A DNA stretch of 64,000 nucleotides from Bifidobacterium aquikefiri (GCF_002259795.1 NZ_MWXA01000008.1:1-64000); one strand, 5' to 3'; numbered from the stretch's first letter, positions 1 to 9,656 are shown. Numbers and translations: made by a program. Notes: a model not told the origin generated them from the sequence alone.

Positions 1-2
1 GA

Positions 3-413
3 TACCTCAAGGCCCGCATCATCCCCGACAAGGGCGCGGCCGGCACCATCGTCGCCCAACTGGGCATATTCTCGCCGCTGCCGGCCCCGGCGCGCCGGAG
101 CGTCACATACGACAACGGCACCGAGTTCGCCGGCCACTCCACGCTCGTGGAGGCCCTGGGCATGCTGACCTACTTCGCCGACCCGTACAGCTCCTGGCAG
201 CGCGGAAGCAACGAGAACAGGAACGGCATGCTACGCCGCTACCTGCCCAAAGGCGGCAGAATCACCCCGGACATGGCCGACGAGCTGCAGGCGATCGTCA
301 ACGAGATCAACAACCGGCCCATGCGCCTGCTCGGCTACCAGACACCCGCCGAAGCCTACCAGCAGGAACTGCTAAACTTACCCCACCAGCCACAGTGTTG
401 CACTTCAATCTAG
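3..413 (+). CDS. IS30-family transposase, C-terminal part (gene begins before the window)
   Basis: The frame is open from the first bases and ends at TAG 411-413. It carries the end of a DDE integrase core: an acidic residue in YDNGTEF (about 109-129) and, later, the conserved glutamate in GSNENRNGMLRRYLPKG (about 201-254). That spacing and the NENRNG..RRYLPKG wording are typical of IS30-type transposases, which excise and insert the element. The reading ends with the usual PAEAYQQEL-like tail. The N-terminal DNA-binding half lies outside the window, so completeness cannot be judged. I see no obvious terminal inverted repeat of the IS after the stop codon; the inverted repeat at 423-521 is an unrelated element that recurs elsewhere. 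Confidence 0.88.
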   Translation, partial: YLKARIIPDKGAAGTIVAQLGIFSPLPAPARRSVTYDNGTEFAGHSTLVEALGMLTYFADPYSSWQRGSNENRNGMLRRYLPKGGRITPDMADELQAIVNEINNRPMRLLGYQTPAEAYQQELLNLPHQPQCCTSI

Positions 414-422
414 ACAACGGGC

Positions 423-521
423 TCATTGTGAACTCATCGAAGTATGCAGCCAATAAATCGCTGAAATAGAGTGAAGAATTCAACTGTTTAGAGCATTACT
501 ACTTCGCCAAGTTCACAATGA
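423..521. repeat. Imperfect palindromic intergenic element, copy 1
   Basis: The left arm at 423-446 (TCATTGTGAACT..CGAAGTA) is the imperfect reverse complement of the right arm at 500-521 (TACTTCG..AAGTTCACAATGA), with about 53 bases between. The same arm sequence forms a perfect inverted repeat at 11386-11488. Both copies lie between convergent gene ends. The spacers are not obviously alike. Confidence 0.8.
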
Positions 522-579
522 ACGATTCACTCCCCGATTTTTTCAAGAATGACATCGAATTCGAGGGATTTCAAGAACG

Positions 580-1302
580 TCAGTGCCCTGAAATGTGAGG
601 GTCTTCCCATTTTTCCGTCTCTGCGATGGATGGCCCGTGATTGTAATCAATCATTCGCCAGCGCAAGGATCCATCTGGCATATCGAGCGGAATCAGGTGC
701 GTCCAATGAGCATTGCGCATGGAAATCAGGCTCGAAAAGTCATCATGTATGCGGTTCAGTCCAAGCAAGGTCTGCAGGGTCTGAGAAATCCAGGCACCAT
801 GCGAGAAAAAGAAGAGGTCAGTATCGGAACCAGCCCGTGAAGACCAATCCATGATAGCTGCGGCACCACGCTTGCCCACCTCATCTTTAGGCTCAGCGCC
901 ATGCTTGAGTTCGCCACCCTGGTAGTTCGCCCACAGTTTGTAATCCTGAGGCCACTTCGCGCGCATTTCGGAAAGCGAAAGACCTTCCCAATCACCGAAG
1001 CTGCGCTCCCGCACTCGTTCATCGGGATGAATCTCGATTCCGAGGGGATCTGCAAAGGCATGAGCGGTTGCCATGGCTCTTCCCAAATCCGATGACACGA
1101 CAACCTGATGCCCCTGTTCAAGCACCGGGTTCACATAGAGCTCGCCCAATGCCGCGGCGGTCTGTTGAACCTGCCATTGACCCACCGAATCGAGAGGTAT
1201 GTCAATCTGGCCCTGCAAACGCTGTGCAGCGTTATACGAGGTTCTTCCATGACGCACCAGCGTGATTGAGCGTGCATGGTGATGTGGGTTTTCGACGCTC
1301 AT
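580..1302 (-). CDS. Histidine phosphatase (phosphoglycerate mutase-like) family protein
   Basis: A 240-residue protein of the histidine phosphatase superfamily. The N-terminal RHG motif is LVRHGRTSYNAAQRLQG (about residues 15-31), where the histidine forms the phospho-enzyme; the second catalytic histidine is in FFFSHGAWIS (about 165-174). Relatives hydrolyse small phosphate esters (some dephosphorylate phosphoglycerate derivatives), so the substrate is not fixed by sequence; the length suits the cofactor-dependent mutase/phosphatase branch. The ATG starts one base after the rsfS stop codon, so the gene is very probably co-transcribed and translationally coupled with rsfS and glmU. It ends facing the IS30 remnant across the palindromic element. 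Confidence 0.85.
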   Translation of the reverse strand: MSVENPHHHARSITLVRHGRTSYNAAQRLQGQIDIPLDSVGQWQVQQTAAALGELYVNPVLEQGHQVVVSSDLGRAMATAHAFADPLGIEIHPDERVRERSFGDWEGLSLSEMRAKWPQDYKLWANYQGGELKHGAEPKDEVGKRGAAAIMDWSSRAGSDTDLFFFSHGAWISQTLQTLLGLNRIHDDFSSLISMRNAHWTHLIPLDMPDGSLRWRMIDYNHGPSIAETEKWEDPHISGH

Positions 1303-1303
1303 C

Positions 1304-1741
1304 TCAGTTTTCCCGTGAAAGATGCAACGAATTCACGTTAGGCGACGCAGACTCTTCATCTTCGACATCTGCAGTATGCTCTGGCAAATCCAACTCGATC
1401 GCCGGGCAATCACGCCAGAGCCGTTCCAGATCATAATATTCGTGTGCCTCACGATTCATCACATGAATAACAAAATCGCCATAATCAAGCAATATCCACT
1501 GAGCTTCCTGCAATCCTTCACGCGATCTCGCATCACGCTGTTTCTGGATATGCAGTTGCTTCTCGATCTCCTCTGCAATGGCAAGAACCTGACGGTCATT
1601 GTTACCAACTGCAATCATGAATATATCGGTTATTGCGAGTGGCTTGGTCACATCAAACGCCACAATATGCTCAGCCTTGATTGCATCGGCCGCGAGTGCG
1701 GCAACCTTCACGCAATCTATTGAGTCCTGAACTGCCGACAC
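1304..1741 (-). CDS. rsfS: Ribosomal silencing factor RsfS (Iojap family)
   Basis: A 145-residue protein with the RsfS/Iojap fold: an N-terminal helix containing AADAIKAEHIVAFDV, then the conserved block ITDIFMIAVGNNDRQVLAIA (about 38-57) and WILLDYGDFVIHVMNREAHEYYDLERLW, the family signature. RsfS binds uL14 on the large ribosomal subunit and blocks subunit joining under nutrient limitation. The start is GTG at 1741, preceded by AAGAAGGGCGGATTC as a modest ribosome site. The C-terminal 30 residues are acidic and probably disordered. glmU ends 82 bases upstream and the histidine phosphatase begins one base downstream. In many bacteria rsfS sits beside nadD; here nadD is about 4 kb upstream in the same direction. 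Confidence 0.93.
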   Translation of the reverse strand: MSAVQDSIDCVKVAALAADAIKAEHIVAFDVTKPLAITDIFMIAVGNNDRQVLAIAEEIEKQLHIQKQRDARSREGLQEAQWILLDYGDFVIHVMNREAHEYYDLERLWRDCPAIELDLPEHTADVEDEESASPNVNSLHLSREN

Positions 1742-1823
1742 GAATCCGCCCTTCTTCTTAACAATTTGTCCTACCCATTATGCCGCATATGCAAGTCTTC
1801 GCCAGTACATACTATATTTTCGC

Positions 1824-3338
1824 TCAGCGCTCCCAGGAAGGCTTCCAATGCTTCTTCTCGTGCTGCGTATTTTCGGAATACACCATGGAATTGTCCGCAA
1901 CCTGATGACGAATGACCGACCCTGCACCGGTGGTGACACCATCACCGACCTCAACCGGAGCGACAAACACATTATCGGCACCCACGTGCACATTCGAACC
2001 AATTTCAGTATGGTTCTTGTGAACACCGTCATAATTGGCCGTTATCGTTCCACCACCCACATTGCTGTGCTCACCAATGTGGGCATCGCCGATATAGCTC
2101 AGATGGGGAACCTTCGAACCCTTGTCAATATGAGCCTTCTTCATTTCCACGAAAGCTCCAGCCTTGGTCTGTTCCTTCAGCTCATTGCCCGGACGCATAT
2201 ACGTCCACGGACCGATATTTGCCTCTGCACCGATATGCGATTCCTGCACTCTCGATCGCTCCACCGTCGCGCCCTCATCAATCCGGGCATCGATCAGGGT
2301 GGTGTACGGGCCAACCACAGCCCGTTCTGCAATAACCGTATGCCCTTGCAGGAAGCAGCCAGGAAGCACTGTTACATCGCAAGCGATTTCAACGTCATCC
2401 TCAATCCATGTGGTTTCCGGGTCGAGAATCGTAACTCCATTCAGCATCCAGCTTTCACACACGCGTCGGTTATGGGCCTTCGCAAGGTGTGCCAACTGTA
2501 TACGATCGTTCACACCCTCTACAGCCAATGCATCAGGAGCTGCAAATGCTCCAACATGCCTTCCGCTTCGGCGGGCCTCCTCAAGCGCATCAGTGAGGTA
2601 GAACTCGCCCTGGGCGTTATCGGAGTCAAGCCCCTCGACTGAAGCACTCAAGACGTCTGCATCAAAGACATAGACGGAGGTATTCACCTCGTGCACCGCC
2701 AGTTCGGTGCTGTTCGCATCCTTCTGCTCGACGATACGAAGCACATTGCCCTGCTGATCGCGGATGATGCGTCCGTAACCGTATGGATTATCAAGCATCG
2801 CGGTCAGCACGGTTGCGCCGTTGCCACTTTCGATATGAGCATGAATCAATGACTGCAGTGTCTGAGCGTCAAGCAAAGGCATGTCCGAAGCAGCAATCAA
2901 CACAGCTCCGGATAGCTTATCGTTCTGTTGCCCGTCGCCACACAGCTGTTTCATCGCGCACTGAACCGCACGTCCTGTTCCAGGAATGTCATCTTGCCGA
3001 ATGATGGTTACCGCATCATCGTATGATCGCGCAGCTGCGGCCACACGTTCAGCCTGATGGTGCACCACGACTGCAAGTCTCTGCGGGTTCAGCTGCTGAA
3101 CCGACGAGATGACGCGGTTCAGCAATGTCTTGCCACCCAGCGCATGCAGGACCTTCGGTGTCTGGGAACACATGCGGGTACCTTCACCGGCCGCCAGAAT
3201 GATTGCAGCGGACACGCCTTCATCAGCCTGCTGCTGAAGTTGCCCATCGTGCTGCGATTTCGATGTTTGTTGTGAATTCTCTGTCGTCAATATCTCGCCT
3301 TGATGTGTTGTTCCACCCGCAAAATCGCCACGACTCAA
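1824..3338 (-). CDS. glmU: Bifunctional UDP-N-acetylglucosamine pyrophosphorylase / glucosamine-1-phosphate N-acetyltransferase
   Basis: GlmU makes UDP-GlcNAc for peptidoglycan: the C-terminal domain acetylates glucosamine-1-phosphate and the N-terminal domain transfers UMP. The uridyltransferase loop is AAIILAAGEGTRM (about residues 44-56). The second half is a left-handed beta-helix of hexapeptide repeats containing RPGNELKEQTKAGAFVEMKK and NVGGGTITANYDG, the acetyltransferase centre. The frame begins with TTG at 3338, overlapping the TGA of the upstream HAD gene (TTGA) behind GGTGAGG; an alternative TTG at 3290 behind AAGG would remove 16 residues. Either way the protein has a Gln/Ser-rich leader of roughly 25-40 residues before the catalytic domain. 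Confidence 0.95.
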   Translation of the reverse strand: MSRGDFAGGTTHQGEILTTENSQQTSKSQHDGQLQQQADEGVSAAIILAAGEGTRMCSQTPKVLHALGGKTLLNRVISSVQQLNPQRLAVVVHHQAERVAAAARSYDDAVTIIRQDDIPGTGRAVQCAMKQLCGDGQQNDKLSGAVLIAASDMPLLDAQTLQSLIHAHIESGNGATVLTAMLDNPYGYGRIIRDQQGNVLRIVEQKDANSTELAVHEVNTSVYVFDADVLSASVEGLDSDNAQGEFYLTDALEEARRSGRHVGAFAAPDALAVEGVNDRIQLAHLAKAHNRRVCESWMLNGVTILDPETTWIEDDVEIACDVTVLPGCFLQGHTVIAERAVVGPYTTLIDARIDEGATVERSRVQESHIGAEANIGPWTYMRPGNELKEQTKAGAFVEMKKAHIDKGSKVPHLSYIGDAHIGEHSNVGGGTITANYDGVHKNHTEIGSNVHVGADNVFVAPVEVGDGVTTGAGSVIRHQVADNSMVYSENTQHEKKHWKPSWER

Positions 3339-4132
3339 AGCTCAACCTCACCTGTCTGTGCAACGGTGATGAGATCCTTGATGCCGTCGACGACCCAGTC
3401 TGGACGGAATGGGAATGTCTCGACCTCGTCGCGCTTCGTGATGCCCGAAAGGACGAGGAAGGTATTCAGACCGGCCTCGACTCCCGCAATGACATCGGTA
3501 GCCATACGGTCACCGATCATTGCCGTCGTCTCCGAATGACCGCCTACGCGGTTCAAAGCGGTTCGGAACATGATGGGATTTGGCTTGCCAACGAAGTATG
3601 GCTCTCGACCAGTCGCCTTCGTTACCAAAGCCGCAACCGAACCCGCTGCAGGTAGAACACCATGCTCGCTTGGACCGGTCGGATCAGGATTGGTGCACAG
3701 GAATCGCGCGCCTCCAAGAATCAGACGAATGGCCGTGGTGATTGCCTCGAATGAGTAGGTTCTCGTTTCGCCAAGAATGACGTAGTCTGGCTTGGAGTCA
3801 GAAAGCACATAACCCGCTTCATGCAGAGCGGTGGTCAGTCCGGCCTCACCGATGACGTATGCCGAACCATTGGGAATGGTGCGTGACACAAAATCAGCGG
3901 TTGCCAGCGCCGATGTCCAGATGTTTTCTTCAGGAACGTCGATGCCACTGCGTTCAAGACGCGCAGCCAAGTCGCGAGGCGTGTAGATGGGATTATTCGT
4001 AAGCACCAAGAAACGGCGGTTATTACTTTTTAATGTATCAATAAATTCTGCTGCACCTGGAAGAGCAGTGTTCTCATGGACAAGAACGCCGTCCATATCG
4101 GTCAGCCAGGTTTCGATTTTTTTAACCGTCAA
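3335..4132 (-). CDS. HAD-IIA family sugar/nucleotide phosphatase (NagD-like)
   Basis: A haloacid dehalogenase-type phosphatase of the NagD/IIA class. Motif I is WLTDMDGVLV, with the nucleophile and acid-base aspartates; motif II is FLVLTNNP; the C-terminal Mg site is AMIGDRMATDVIAGVEAGL followed by TFLVLSG. The cap lies between. Substrates in this class are small phosphomonoesters (nucleoside monophosphates, sugar phosphates); none can be assigned. I place the start at TTG 4132 because CGGAGGAAAGGA lies six bases before it, giving 265 residues; the frame stays open to GTG 4183 without a comparable ribosome site. The stop overlaps the glmU start by four bases, implying coupled translation. Confidence 0.88.
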   Translation of the reverse strand: MTVKKIETWLTDMDGVLVHENTALPGAAEFIDTLKSNNRRFLVLTNNPIYTPRDLAARLERSGIDVPEENIWTSALATADFVSRTIPNGSAYVIGEAGLTTALHEAGYVLSDSKPDYVILGETRTYSFEAITTAIRLILGGARFLCTNPDPTGPSEHGVLPAAGSVAALVTKATGREPYFVGKPNPIMFRTALNRVGGHSETTAMIGDRMATDVIAGVEAGLNTFLVLSGITKRDEVETFPFRPDWVVDGIKDLITVAQTGEVEL

Positions 4133-4208
4133 TGCAGATCCTTTCCTCCGACCGGAAAGCTTGCCGGCCGCCAGTAATATCACATAACGACCGGTTGGCC
4201 CAACTCCG

Positions 4209-4279
4209 TTCCCCCACCTGGATTCGAACCAAGACTAGAGGTTCCAAAGACCCGTGTGCTGCCATTACACCATGGGGGA
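4209..4279 (-). tRNA. tRNA-Gln (anticodon UUG)
   Basis: On the minus strand this folds as a cloverleaf: acceptor TCCCCCA with TGGGGGA, D arm GTGT-AATGGCA-GCAC, anticodon loop CTTTGGA with anticodon TTG, and T arm CTTGG-TTCGAAT-CCAGG. The anticodon stem has four pairs, with a C-C mismatch at its base. No 3' CCA is encoded. It stands alone between prs and the HAD gene. Confidence 0.93.
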
Positions 4280-4312
4280 AAAGCGGAACGTATTCCGCCA
4301 ACAAAACATTAT

Positions 4313-4349
4313 GCCATGTTCCGTGGATTTGGAAAGTCCACGGCATGGC
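4313..4349. other. Long stem-loop upstream of tRNA-Gln
   Basis: GCCATG and CCGTGGA (4313-4327, with a TT bulge) pair with TCCACGG and CATGGC (4337-4349) around a nine-base loop. There is no T-run on either side, so this is not a textbook terminator. It lies between prs and the tRNA gene and may separate their transcripts. Confidence 0.5.
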
Positions 4350-4391
4350 GAAAACTCCCACTACCTCAATTTTCATAACGCCTGAAACTGC

Positions 4392-4430
4392 AATCGTCAC
4401 CTGCCGGGCAACCGGTAAGTGACGATTTTT
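4392..4430. terminator. Stem-loop downstream of prs (possible terminator)
   Basis: AATCGTCAC..CCGG-GCAA-CCGG..GTGACGATT is a near-perfect hairpin. The T-run (TTTTTA) follows on the plus strand and a matching A-run precedes it on the minus strand. It lies just past the prs stop codon at 4455, so it may end the prs transcript even though the T-run points the other way. Confidence 0.5.
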
Positions 4431-4454
4431 ATGCATAAAGCCAGGCTGAATCAG

Positions 4455-5471
4455 TCAGGCGAAAAGGAAACCTTGACCGTGGTGCTCAGGGTAGGTATCG
4501 AAGAGTTCAGCGACAGAACCGTCATCGAATACAGCCTTGATCGCACTCGCCAGAAGCGGTGCGATGGAGAGGACCGTGAGTCCGTCCCAGCGCTTTTCCT
4601 CAGGAATCGGAACGGTATCGGTCAGAACGACCTCGCGAGCCCCGCAGTTCTTCAAACGTTCGACTGCCGGTCCAGAGAGAATTCCATGGGTTGCCACCAC
4701 GGTGATTGAATTCGCTCCAGCCTCGTGCAGCACGTTGATTGCCTGAATGATGGTGCCGCCGGTATCGATCATGTCATCGACAAGCACACAGTCCTTGCCC
4801 TTCACGTCTCCGACGACGCGGTTGGCAACGGCCTGATTAGGACGTGTGATGTCTCTTGTCTTGTGAATAAAGGCGAGCGGACCACCACCGAGGCGCTGTG
4901 CCCACTGCTCTGCAACGCGAATACGACCCGCATCTGGGGAAACGACGCTGATATTGGAAAGATCAAGACGATCCCTGACGTAGTCGACAAGCACTGGCAT
5001 GGCGATCAAGTGGTCAACGGGACCGTCAAAGAATCCCTGCGACTGCGCTGCATGCAAATCAACCGACATGATGCGGTCAGCCCCGGCAGTCTTGAGCAAG
5101 TCGAACATCAAACGGCAGGAAATAGGTTCACGGCCACGATGTTTCTTGTCCTGTCTCGAATACCCGAGGAATGGGCATACGGCGGTAATGGAACGTGCAG
5201 AAGCTCGCTTAAGTGCATCAATCATAATGAGCTGTTCCATGATGGACTTGTTGATTGGTGTTGTATGACTCTGCAATACGAATACGTCGGCACCGCGAAC
5301 CGATTCGGTATAACGAACGTACATCTCGCCATTGGCGAAGTCATAAGCAGTTGTTTCCAACACCTCAATCCCCAACTGCTCTGCCACATCTGCAGCTAGC
5401 TTAGGATGAGACCTACCAGCAACCAGAATCAGGTTCTTATCCGGATTTCCTTCGAGAATTGTGCTCACCAT
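4455..5471 (-). CDS. prs: Ribose-phosphate pyrophosphokinase (PRPP synthetase)
   Basis: Makes PRPP from ribose-5-phosphate and ATP for purines, pyrimidines, histidine, tryptophan and NAD. The 338-residue length fits class I enzymes. Recognisable parts are LILVAGRSHPKLAADVAEQLG at the N-terminus, the block VRGADVFVLQSHTTPINKSI, the PDAGRIRVAEQWA region and the PRPP-binding loop DCVLVDDMIDTGGTI (about 230-245). The start is ATG 5471 (GGAGAA immediately before) or GTG 5468, which GGAG suits slightly better. It is about 100 bases downstream of nadD in the same direction. NadD acts on the nucleotide that PRPP helps to make, but the spacing suggests separate translation units. Confidence 0.96.
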   Translation of the reverse strand: MVSTILEGNPDKNLILVAGRSHPKLAADVAEQLGIEVLETTAYDFANGEMYVRYTESVRGADVFVLQSHTTPINKSIMEQLIMIDALKRASARSITAVCPFLGYSRQDKKHRGREPISCRLMFDLLKTAGADRIMSVDLHAAQSQGFFDGPVDHLIAMPVLVDYVRDRLDLSNISVVSPDAGRIRVAEQWAQRLGGGPLAFIHKTRDITRPNQAVANRVVGDVKGKDCVLVDDMIDTGGTIIQAINVLHEAGANSITVVATHGILSGPAVERLKNCGAREVVLTDTVPIPEEKRWDGLTVLSIAPLLASAIKAVFDDGSVAELFDTYPEHHGQGFLFA

Positions 5472-5571
5472 TTCTCCAAACTTGGTGTCATTGAAGCGGA
5501 CAACATCACATAATAACTGCCCGCTGTGACAGAAATCCTTGCAGTGTTGACACTGCTGTCACAAGGCATCT

Positions 5572-6258
5572 TTAACCGTGATACAAGCCGTGCTTGCCTA
5601 TGTATTGCACCACGCCGTCGGGAACCAGATACCATACCGGCTCCTGTTTTTCGCAGCGTCTTCTCACATCCGTCGACGATATCGAAAGCGCAGGAATCTC
5701 GAGCATGTCAACGGTATGTGGCGGCAAGTCAAGATTCTTCGTAGTCGAGGAATATCCAGGTCGGGACACTGCCACAAAGTGGGCCAGATCCCACATCTGT
5801 TCAAAATCCTTCCACCGCATGATCTCGGCAACAGCATCCGCGCCAGTTATGAAGAACAGCTCCGCATCCGGCCGTGCGGCCTTGATATCTCGAAGCGTGT
5901 CAACGGTGTAGGTGATACCGGGGCGATCGATATCGACCCGAGACACCGTGAACTTCGGGTTGGAAGCTGTGGCGATAACCGTCATCAGATACCGATCCTC
6001 CGCGTTGGTGACAACCTTGTCTAGCTTGAAGATTGGACGGCCTGTCGGTACAAAGATGACTTCATCCAAGTCATAGACCCAGGCCACCTCTGAGGCAGCA
6101 ACCAAGTGCCCATTGTGAATGGGATCGAAAGTGCCACCCATTATGCCTACTCTCGGCACCTGATGCCTGTTGCCGCGCGTAGACAATCGACTCGAATGGG
6201 CGATGTTTCTTTCAGCCGAAAGCGTGGCCATATGTCGTCTTGCAACAGCCTCGCTCAC
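5572..6258 (-). CDS. nadD: Nicotinate-nucleotide adenylyltransferase
   Basis: NadD joins nicotinate mononucleotide and ATP to nicotinate adenine dinucleotide in NAD synthesis. The nucleotidyltransferase signature is [20 protein letters not shown] (about residues 36-55), with the HxGH-type histidines. The second signature, near the C-terminus, is ISSTDVRRR. Between them are [10 protein letters not shown] and [14 protein letters not shown], typical of the family. The GTG start at 6258 overlaps the stop of the upstream gene (GTGA). About 35 residues precede the catalytic fold, so a start at ATG 6231 is also possible; the coupling favours 6258. Confidence 0.94.
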   Translation of the reverse strand: MSEAVARRHMATLSAERNIAHSSRLSTRGNRHQVPRVGIMGGTFDPIHNGHLVAASEVAWVYDLDEVIFVPTGRPIFKLDKVVTNAEDRYLMTVIATASNPKFTVSRVDIDRPGITYTVDTLRDIKAARPDAELFFITGADAVAEIMRWKDFEQMWDLAHFVAVSRPGYSSTTKNLDLPPHTVDMLEIPALSISSTDVRRRCEKQEPVWYLVPDGVVQYIGKHGLYHG

Positions 6259-6818
6259 GCCTCGTTCTCCTGCTCTTCATGCTCTTCGCTCTGGCGGTGC
6301 CGATGATCCGTTTCCACCTTCATACGTTCGATATCGTCAACGGTCGGATCCGAATTGTCAGGATCGATCCGATCCATATCCGCATCCCACTCCTCCTGCA
6401 CAACCCTGCGGATTTCCGCAAAGGTCGGCAGAGGGAAGCCAGGCTGATAGATTCTTCTCACCTCTGCCACACGCTCGGTGATGCGAATCAGCGTGTCTGC
6501 AAGCCCGTCGACGTTGCCCGTTCTCTCCATATCCTGGAATCTTGGGATATACCCCTCCATGTTGGCAACCTGCTCGTGCACGGTCGCCAATTGCTGAGCA
6601 TCGACATCGACAACATCCTCGGCATCTTGCTCTGGCCAACCGATCAGCACGGCATCCGCATATTCCAAGGAAGCTCGCTGCGCTGCAGTTGCAATGCCAT
6701 CCTCAATCTGGACGAGAAAAACGTATCGAGTCAAACTTAACCGTTCCGACGCCACACGAAGCCAGATCTTCGGATCTTGCGATGCTTCGCGTATGCGCTT
6801 GACTACCGCTTCATTCAT
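6255..6818 (-). CDS. Conserved hypothetical protein between proA and nadD
   Basis: A 187-residue soluble protein that I do not recognise. It begins [15 protein letters not shown] and ends in a highly charged Asp/Glu/His-rich tail. The middle (about 50-140) is predicted helical, with [19 protein letters not shown]. There is no membrane segment, signal peptide or familiar catalytic motif. I choose ATG 6818 because it overlaps the proA stop by four bases (ATGA), and its own stop overlaps the nadD GTG in the same way (GTGA). Such double coupling suggests it is made in proportion to ProA and NadD. A longer frame to 6851 would overlap proA by 37 bases and is less likely. Confidence 0.75.
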   Translation of the reverse strand: MNEAVVKRIREASQDPKIWLRVASERLSLTRYVFLVQIEDGIATAAQRASLEYADAVLIGWPEQDAEDVVDVDAQQLATVHEQVANMEGYIPRFQDMERTGNVDGLADTLIRITERVAEVRRIYQPGFPLPTFAEIRRVVQEEWDADMDRIDPDNSDPTVDDIERMKVETDHRHRQSEEHEEQENEA

Positions 6819-8185
6819 GGACGTATCTGCCCCATTCCGTATCCAATCCATTTGGTCGTGGTCAGTTCCTGAAGTCCCATGGGACCTCGCGCATGAAGTT
6901 TCTGCGTGGAAATGCCAAGTTCTGCACCAAGACCAAACATGCCCCCGTCGGTGAATCGAGTCGAGGCATTGACCATAACCACCGCAGAATCAACACGTTT
7001 CGTGAACTCCTCGATCGCGGCATAATCCTGCGAAATAATGGCCTCGGTATGCCCGGTCGAGTACCGGTTGATGTGTTCGATGGCCTCATCCATGGAATCA
7101 ACCGTTTTGATTCCCATCTTGAGCGCAAGATATTCCGTGCCCCAATCTTCAGGCTCAGCAGCCCGTAATTGCAGGCCCTCAATAGCCTCGATGCCATCCG
7201 CGCCATCGATGATGTCCCTGGAAATCGCATCTGCATGGAGTTCAACCTGATATGACGACAAGGCGCGAGCGATCACTGGAAGGAATTGCCTGGAAACACT
7301 CTTGTGGACAAGCAGTTTCTCTGCCGCGTTGCAGACACCGACACGCTGTGTCTTCGCGTTGATGATGATGGGAACAGCCTTTTCCAGATCCGCGGCAGAG
7401 TCCACATAAATATGAACGTTGCCCGCTCCAGTTTCAATGACCGGCACCTTGGAATTCTCAACGACCGAACGAATCAGGCCAGCACCTCCACGAGGTACCA
7501 GCAAATCAATGTATCCGCGAGCCTGCATGAGCGCATCGGCCCCTGCCCGTCCGAATTCGTCCACCGATGTCACCAGGTCACTGGAAAAACCTTGATCGGT
7601 GAGCGTCTGTGCAATGACTCGCAAGATTGCCTTATTGGTTTCCTGAGCGGCATGACCACCACGGAGCAGCACGGCATTGCCCGATTTCAAGGTCAGGGAT
7701 GCCACATCTATCGTCACATTGGGGCGAGCCTCATAAATCATGCCCACCACCCCAAGCGGGACGCGAACCTGGGTGAGCCTAAGACCGTTCGGCAGATTGT
7801 TGCCCCGCACCATCTCACCAACCGGATCAGGAAGCCCAGCAACGTTGCGCACTCCATCAGCCGTGGCGACGATGCGTTCAACGGTGAAATGCAAGCGATC
7901 CAGAAGACCTTTCGACATTCCGCTGTCAAATGCCGCCTGCATATCCAACTCGTTGGCAGCGGCAATGTCATCGGCGTGCTCGACCAATGCATCGGCAATC
8001 GCATTCAACAGCAGATTCTTGCGCTGACTGTTTGCCTGTGCAAGCTGTGCCTGGGCCTTGCGGGCCTTCGTCGCCATTGCACATACCTGTTCAAGAGCTC
8101 GAGCGAACGGCACCGATGCGTCCGCCTTCGCCAAATGAGCGGAATCCGAGGATTGCGATGACGATAAGGAAATCACTGTTGACAT
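6815..8185 (-). CDS. proA: Glutamate-5-semialdehyde dehydrogenase (gamma-glutamyl phosphate reductase)
   Basis: Second step of proline biosynthesis: NADPH-dependent reduction of gamma-glutamyl phosphate. The aldehyde dehydrogenase fold shows [20 protein letters not shown] (about 140-160), a nucleotide-binding stretch [15 protein letters not shown] and the catalytic cysteine in [17 protein letters not shown] (about 277-293). ProA hallmarks [24 protein letters not shown] and [12 protein letters not shown] close the protein. The length, 456 residues, includes about 40 leading residues, Ser-rich and then helical, before the core. It heads a coupled run proA-hypothetical-nadD. I see no proB (glutamate 5-kinase) in the window. 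Confidence 0.96.
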   Translation of the reverse strand: MSTVISLSSSQSSDSAHLAKADASVPFARALEQVCAMATKARKAQAQLAQANSQRKNLLLNAIADALVEHADDIAAANELDMQAAFDSGMSKGLLDRLHFTVERIVATADGVRNVAGLPDPVGEMVRGNNLPNGLRLTQVRVPLGVVGMIYEARPNVTIDVASLTLKSGNAVLLRGGHAAQETNKAILRVIAQTLTDQGFSSDLVTSVDEFGRAGADALMQARGYIDLLVPRGGAGLIRSVVENSKVPVIETGAGNVHIYVDSAADLEKAVPIIINAKTQRVGVCNAAEKLLVHKSVSRQFLPVIARALSSYQVELHADAISRDIIDGADGIEAIEGLQLRAAEPEDWGTEYLALKMGIKTVDSMDEAIEHINRYSTGHTEAIISQDYAAIEEFTKRVDSAVVMVNASTRFTDGGMFGLGAELGISTQKLHARGPMGLQELTTTKWIGYGMGQIRP

Positions 8186-8262
8186 GAGCCTTGTCCTTCC
8201 CTTGATGATTCTCGATTCTACGACTCATGCCCGGTACTTCGCAGCCATTACGTCGTCGGTGG

Positions 8263-8289
8263 ACGTGGGCCACGAATCCGCGCCCACGT
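8263..8289 (-). terminator. Stem-loop downstream of glyA (weak terminator candidate)
   Basis: ACGTGGGC at 8263-8270 pairs exactly with GCCCACGT at 8282-8289 around an 11-base loop, 29 bases after the glyA stop. There is no U-run after the stem on the minus strand, so termination would need another factor. Confidence 0.45.
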
Positions 8290-8317
8290 TATCAACCGAT
8301 TGTATGCGAAGTTATGA

Positions 8318-9625
8318 CTAGTCGATCTGATCCAGTCCTGGATAGAGCGGGAAGTCATCGACCAGCTTGTCTACGCGAGCCTTCAAGGTGTCTACATCTG
8401 CAGATGAGCCCTGAGCGAGCGCCGTGCCGATAATGTCGGCAACCTCTTCGTATTGCGCAGTGGAGAAGCCTCGAGTGGCAAGTGCGGAAGTGCCGATACG
8501 CAAGCCGGATGCAATTGAAGCCGGACGGGGGTCGAACGGAACCGTATTGCGGTTGATGGTGATGCCGACCTTGGCGAGCAGATCCTCGCCCTGCTTGCCA
8601 TCCATGTCACTGTGTCGCAGATCGACCATGACCAGATGCACATCGGTGCCGCCAGTCAGCACGGTGATGCCATTGTCAGCAACATCCTTTGCCATAAGTC
8701 TGTCGGCAAGAATGCGTGCGCCCTCCAGGGTGCGCTCCATGCGATTCCTGAATGCAGGTGATCCTGCAACCTTGAATGCCACGGCCTTTGCGGCTACGAC
8801 ATGCATCAAGGGACCGCCCTGCTCTCCGGGGAACACCGCTGAGTTGATCTTCTTCGCGTATTCCTTCTTGGCGAGAATAAAGCCAGCGCGCGGTCCGCCC
8901 AGTGTCTTGTGAGCTGTGGATGACACGACATCGGCATAGGGAATTGGGCTGGGATGCAATCCTGTGGCGACCAGACCTGCAAAGTGAGCCATGTCAACCC
9001 AGAATTTTGCGCCAACCTCATCGGCGATCTCCTTCATCGCCTTGAAGTCCTCGATGCGCGGATATGCACTCCATCCACCGATAATCATCGCTGGATGCGT
9101 TTCAAGGGCGCGCTGGCGAATGATTTCGGGATCAATCAGGAAGGTATCTGGATTCACGCCATATGATTCGGCATGATAAAAGCGTCCGGAAAAATTGATT
9201 TTCATGCCGTGCGTCAAGTGACCGCCGTGGGAGAGCGCAAGACCGAGAATCGTGTCTCCCGGCTTTACCAAGGTCTGATATACGGCGGCATTGGCCTGAG
9301 CTCCTGAGTGTGGCTGGACGTTGGCAAACTCGGCATGGAAGAGTTCCTTGGCACGTTCCCTTGCAAGCGTCTCGACCTTATCCACTTCTTCGCATCCGCC
9401 ATAATAGCGACGTCCCGGATATCCTTCGGCATATTTGTTCGTCAGTACCGAACCTTGAGCCTGCAGAACGGCTTTGGGGACGAAGTTCTCCGAGGCTATC
9501 ATCTCCAGTCCTCGCTGCTGGCGATGAAGTTCCGAGTCCAGAATCTCTGCGACCTCAGGATCACTTTGCGATATTGGAGCATTGAAGATATCAGTTGAAG
9601 TTTGCGCCTGGACTGCTTGCACCAT
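8318..9625 (-). CDS. glyA: Serine hydroxymethyltransferase
   Basis: PLP enzyme interconverting serine and glycine with tetrahydrofolate, the main source of one-carbon units. The 435-residue protein shows [16 protein letters not shown], the cofactor-site run [16 protein letters not shown] and the PLP lysine in [16 protein letters not shown]. The C-terminal domain contains [11 protein letters not shown] and [11 protein letters not shown]. The start is ATG 9625 because AAGGAGGAC lies just before it; the frame remains open to 9721 but that extension covers the leader and hairpin. It is divergent from thrC, with about 200 bases shared for both promoters. Confidence 0.97.
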   Translation of the reverse strand: MVQAVQAQTSTDIFNAPISQSDPEVAEILDSELHRQQRGLEMIASENFVPKAVLQAQGSVLTNKYAEGYPGRRYYGGCEEVDKVETLARERAKELFHAEFANVQPHSGAQANAAVYQTLVKPGDTILGLALSHGGHLTHGMKINFSGRFYHAESYGVNPDTFLIDPEIIRQRALETHPAMIIGGWSAYPRIEDFKAMKEIADEVGAKFWVDMAHFAGLVATGLHPSPIPYADVVSSTAHKTLGGPRAGFILAKKEYAKKINSAVFPGEQGGPLMHVVAAKAVAFKVAGSPAFRNRMERTLEGARILADRLMAKDVADNGITVLTGGTDVHLVMVDLRHSDMDGKQGEDLLAKVGITINRNTVPFDPRPASIASGLRIGTSALATRGFSTAQYEEVADIIGTALAQGSSADVDTLKARVDKLVDDFPLYPGLDQID

Positions 9626-9656
9626 AGGTGTCCTCCTTGAACAGAAGAGATGTTGT

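Noticed and set aside
1848-2642. Long plus-strand frame inside glmU
   Set aside because: Antisense shadow of a conserved gene with no ribosome site or family features.
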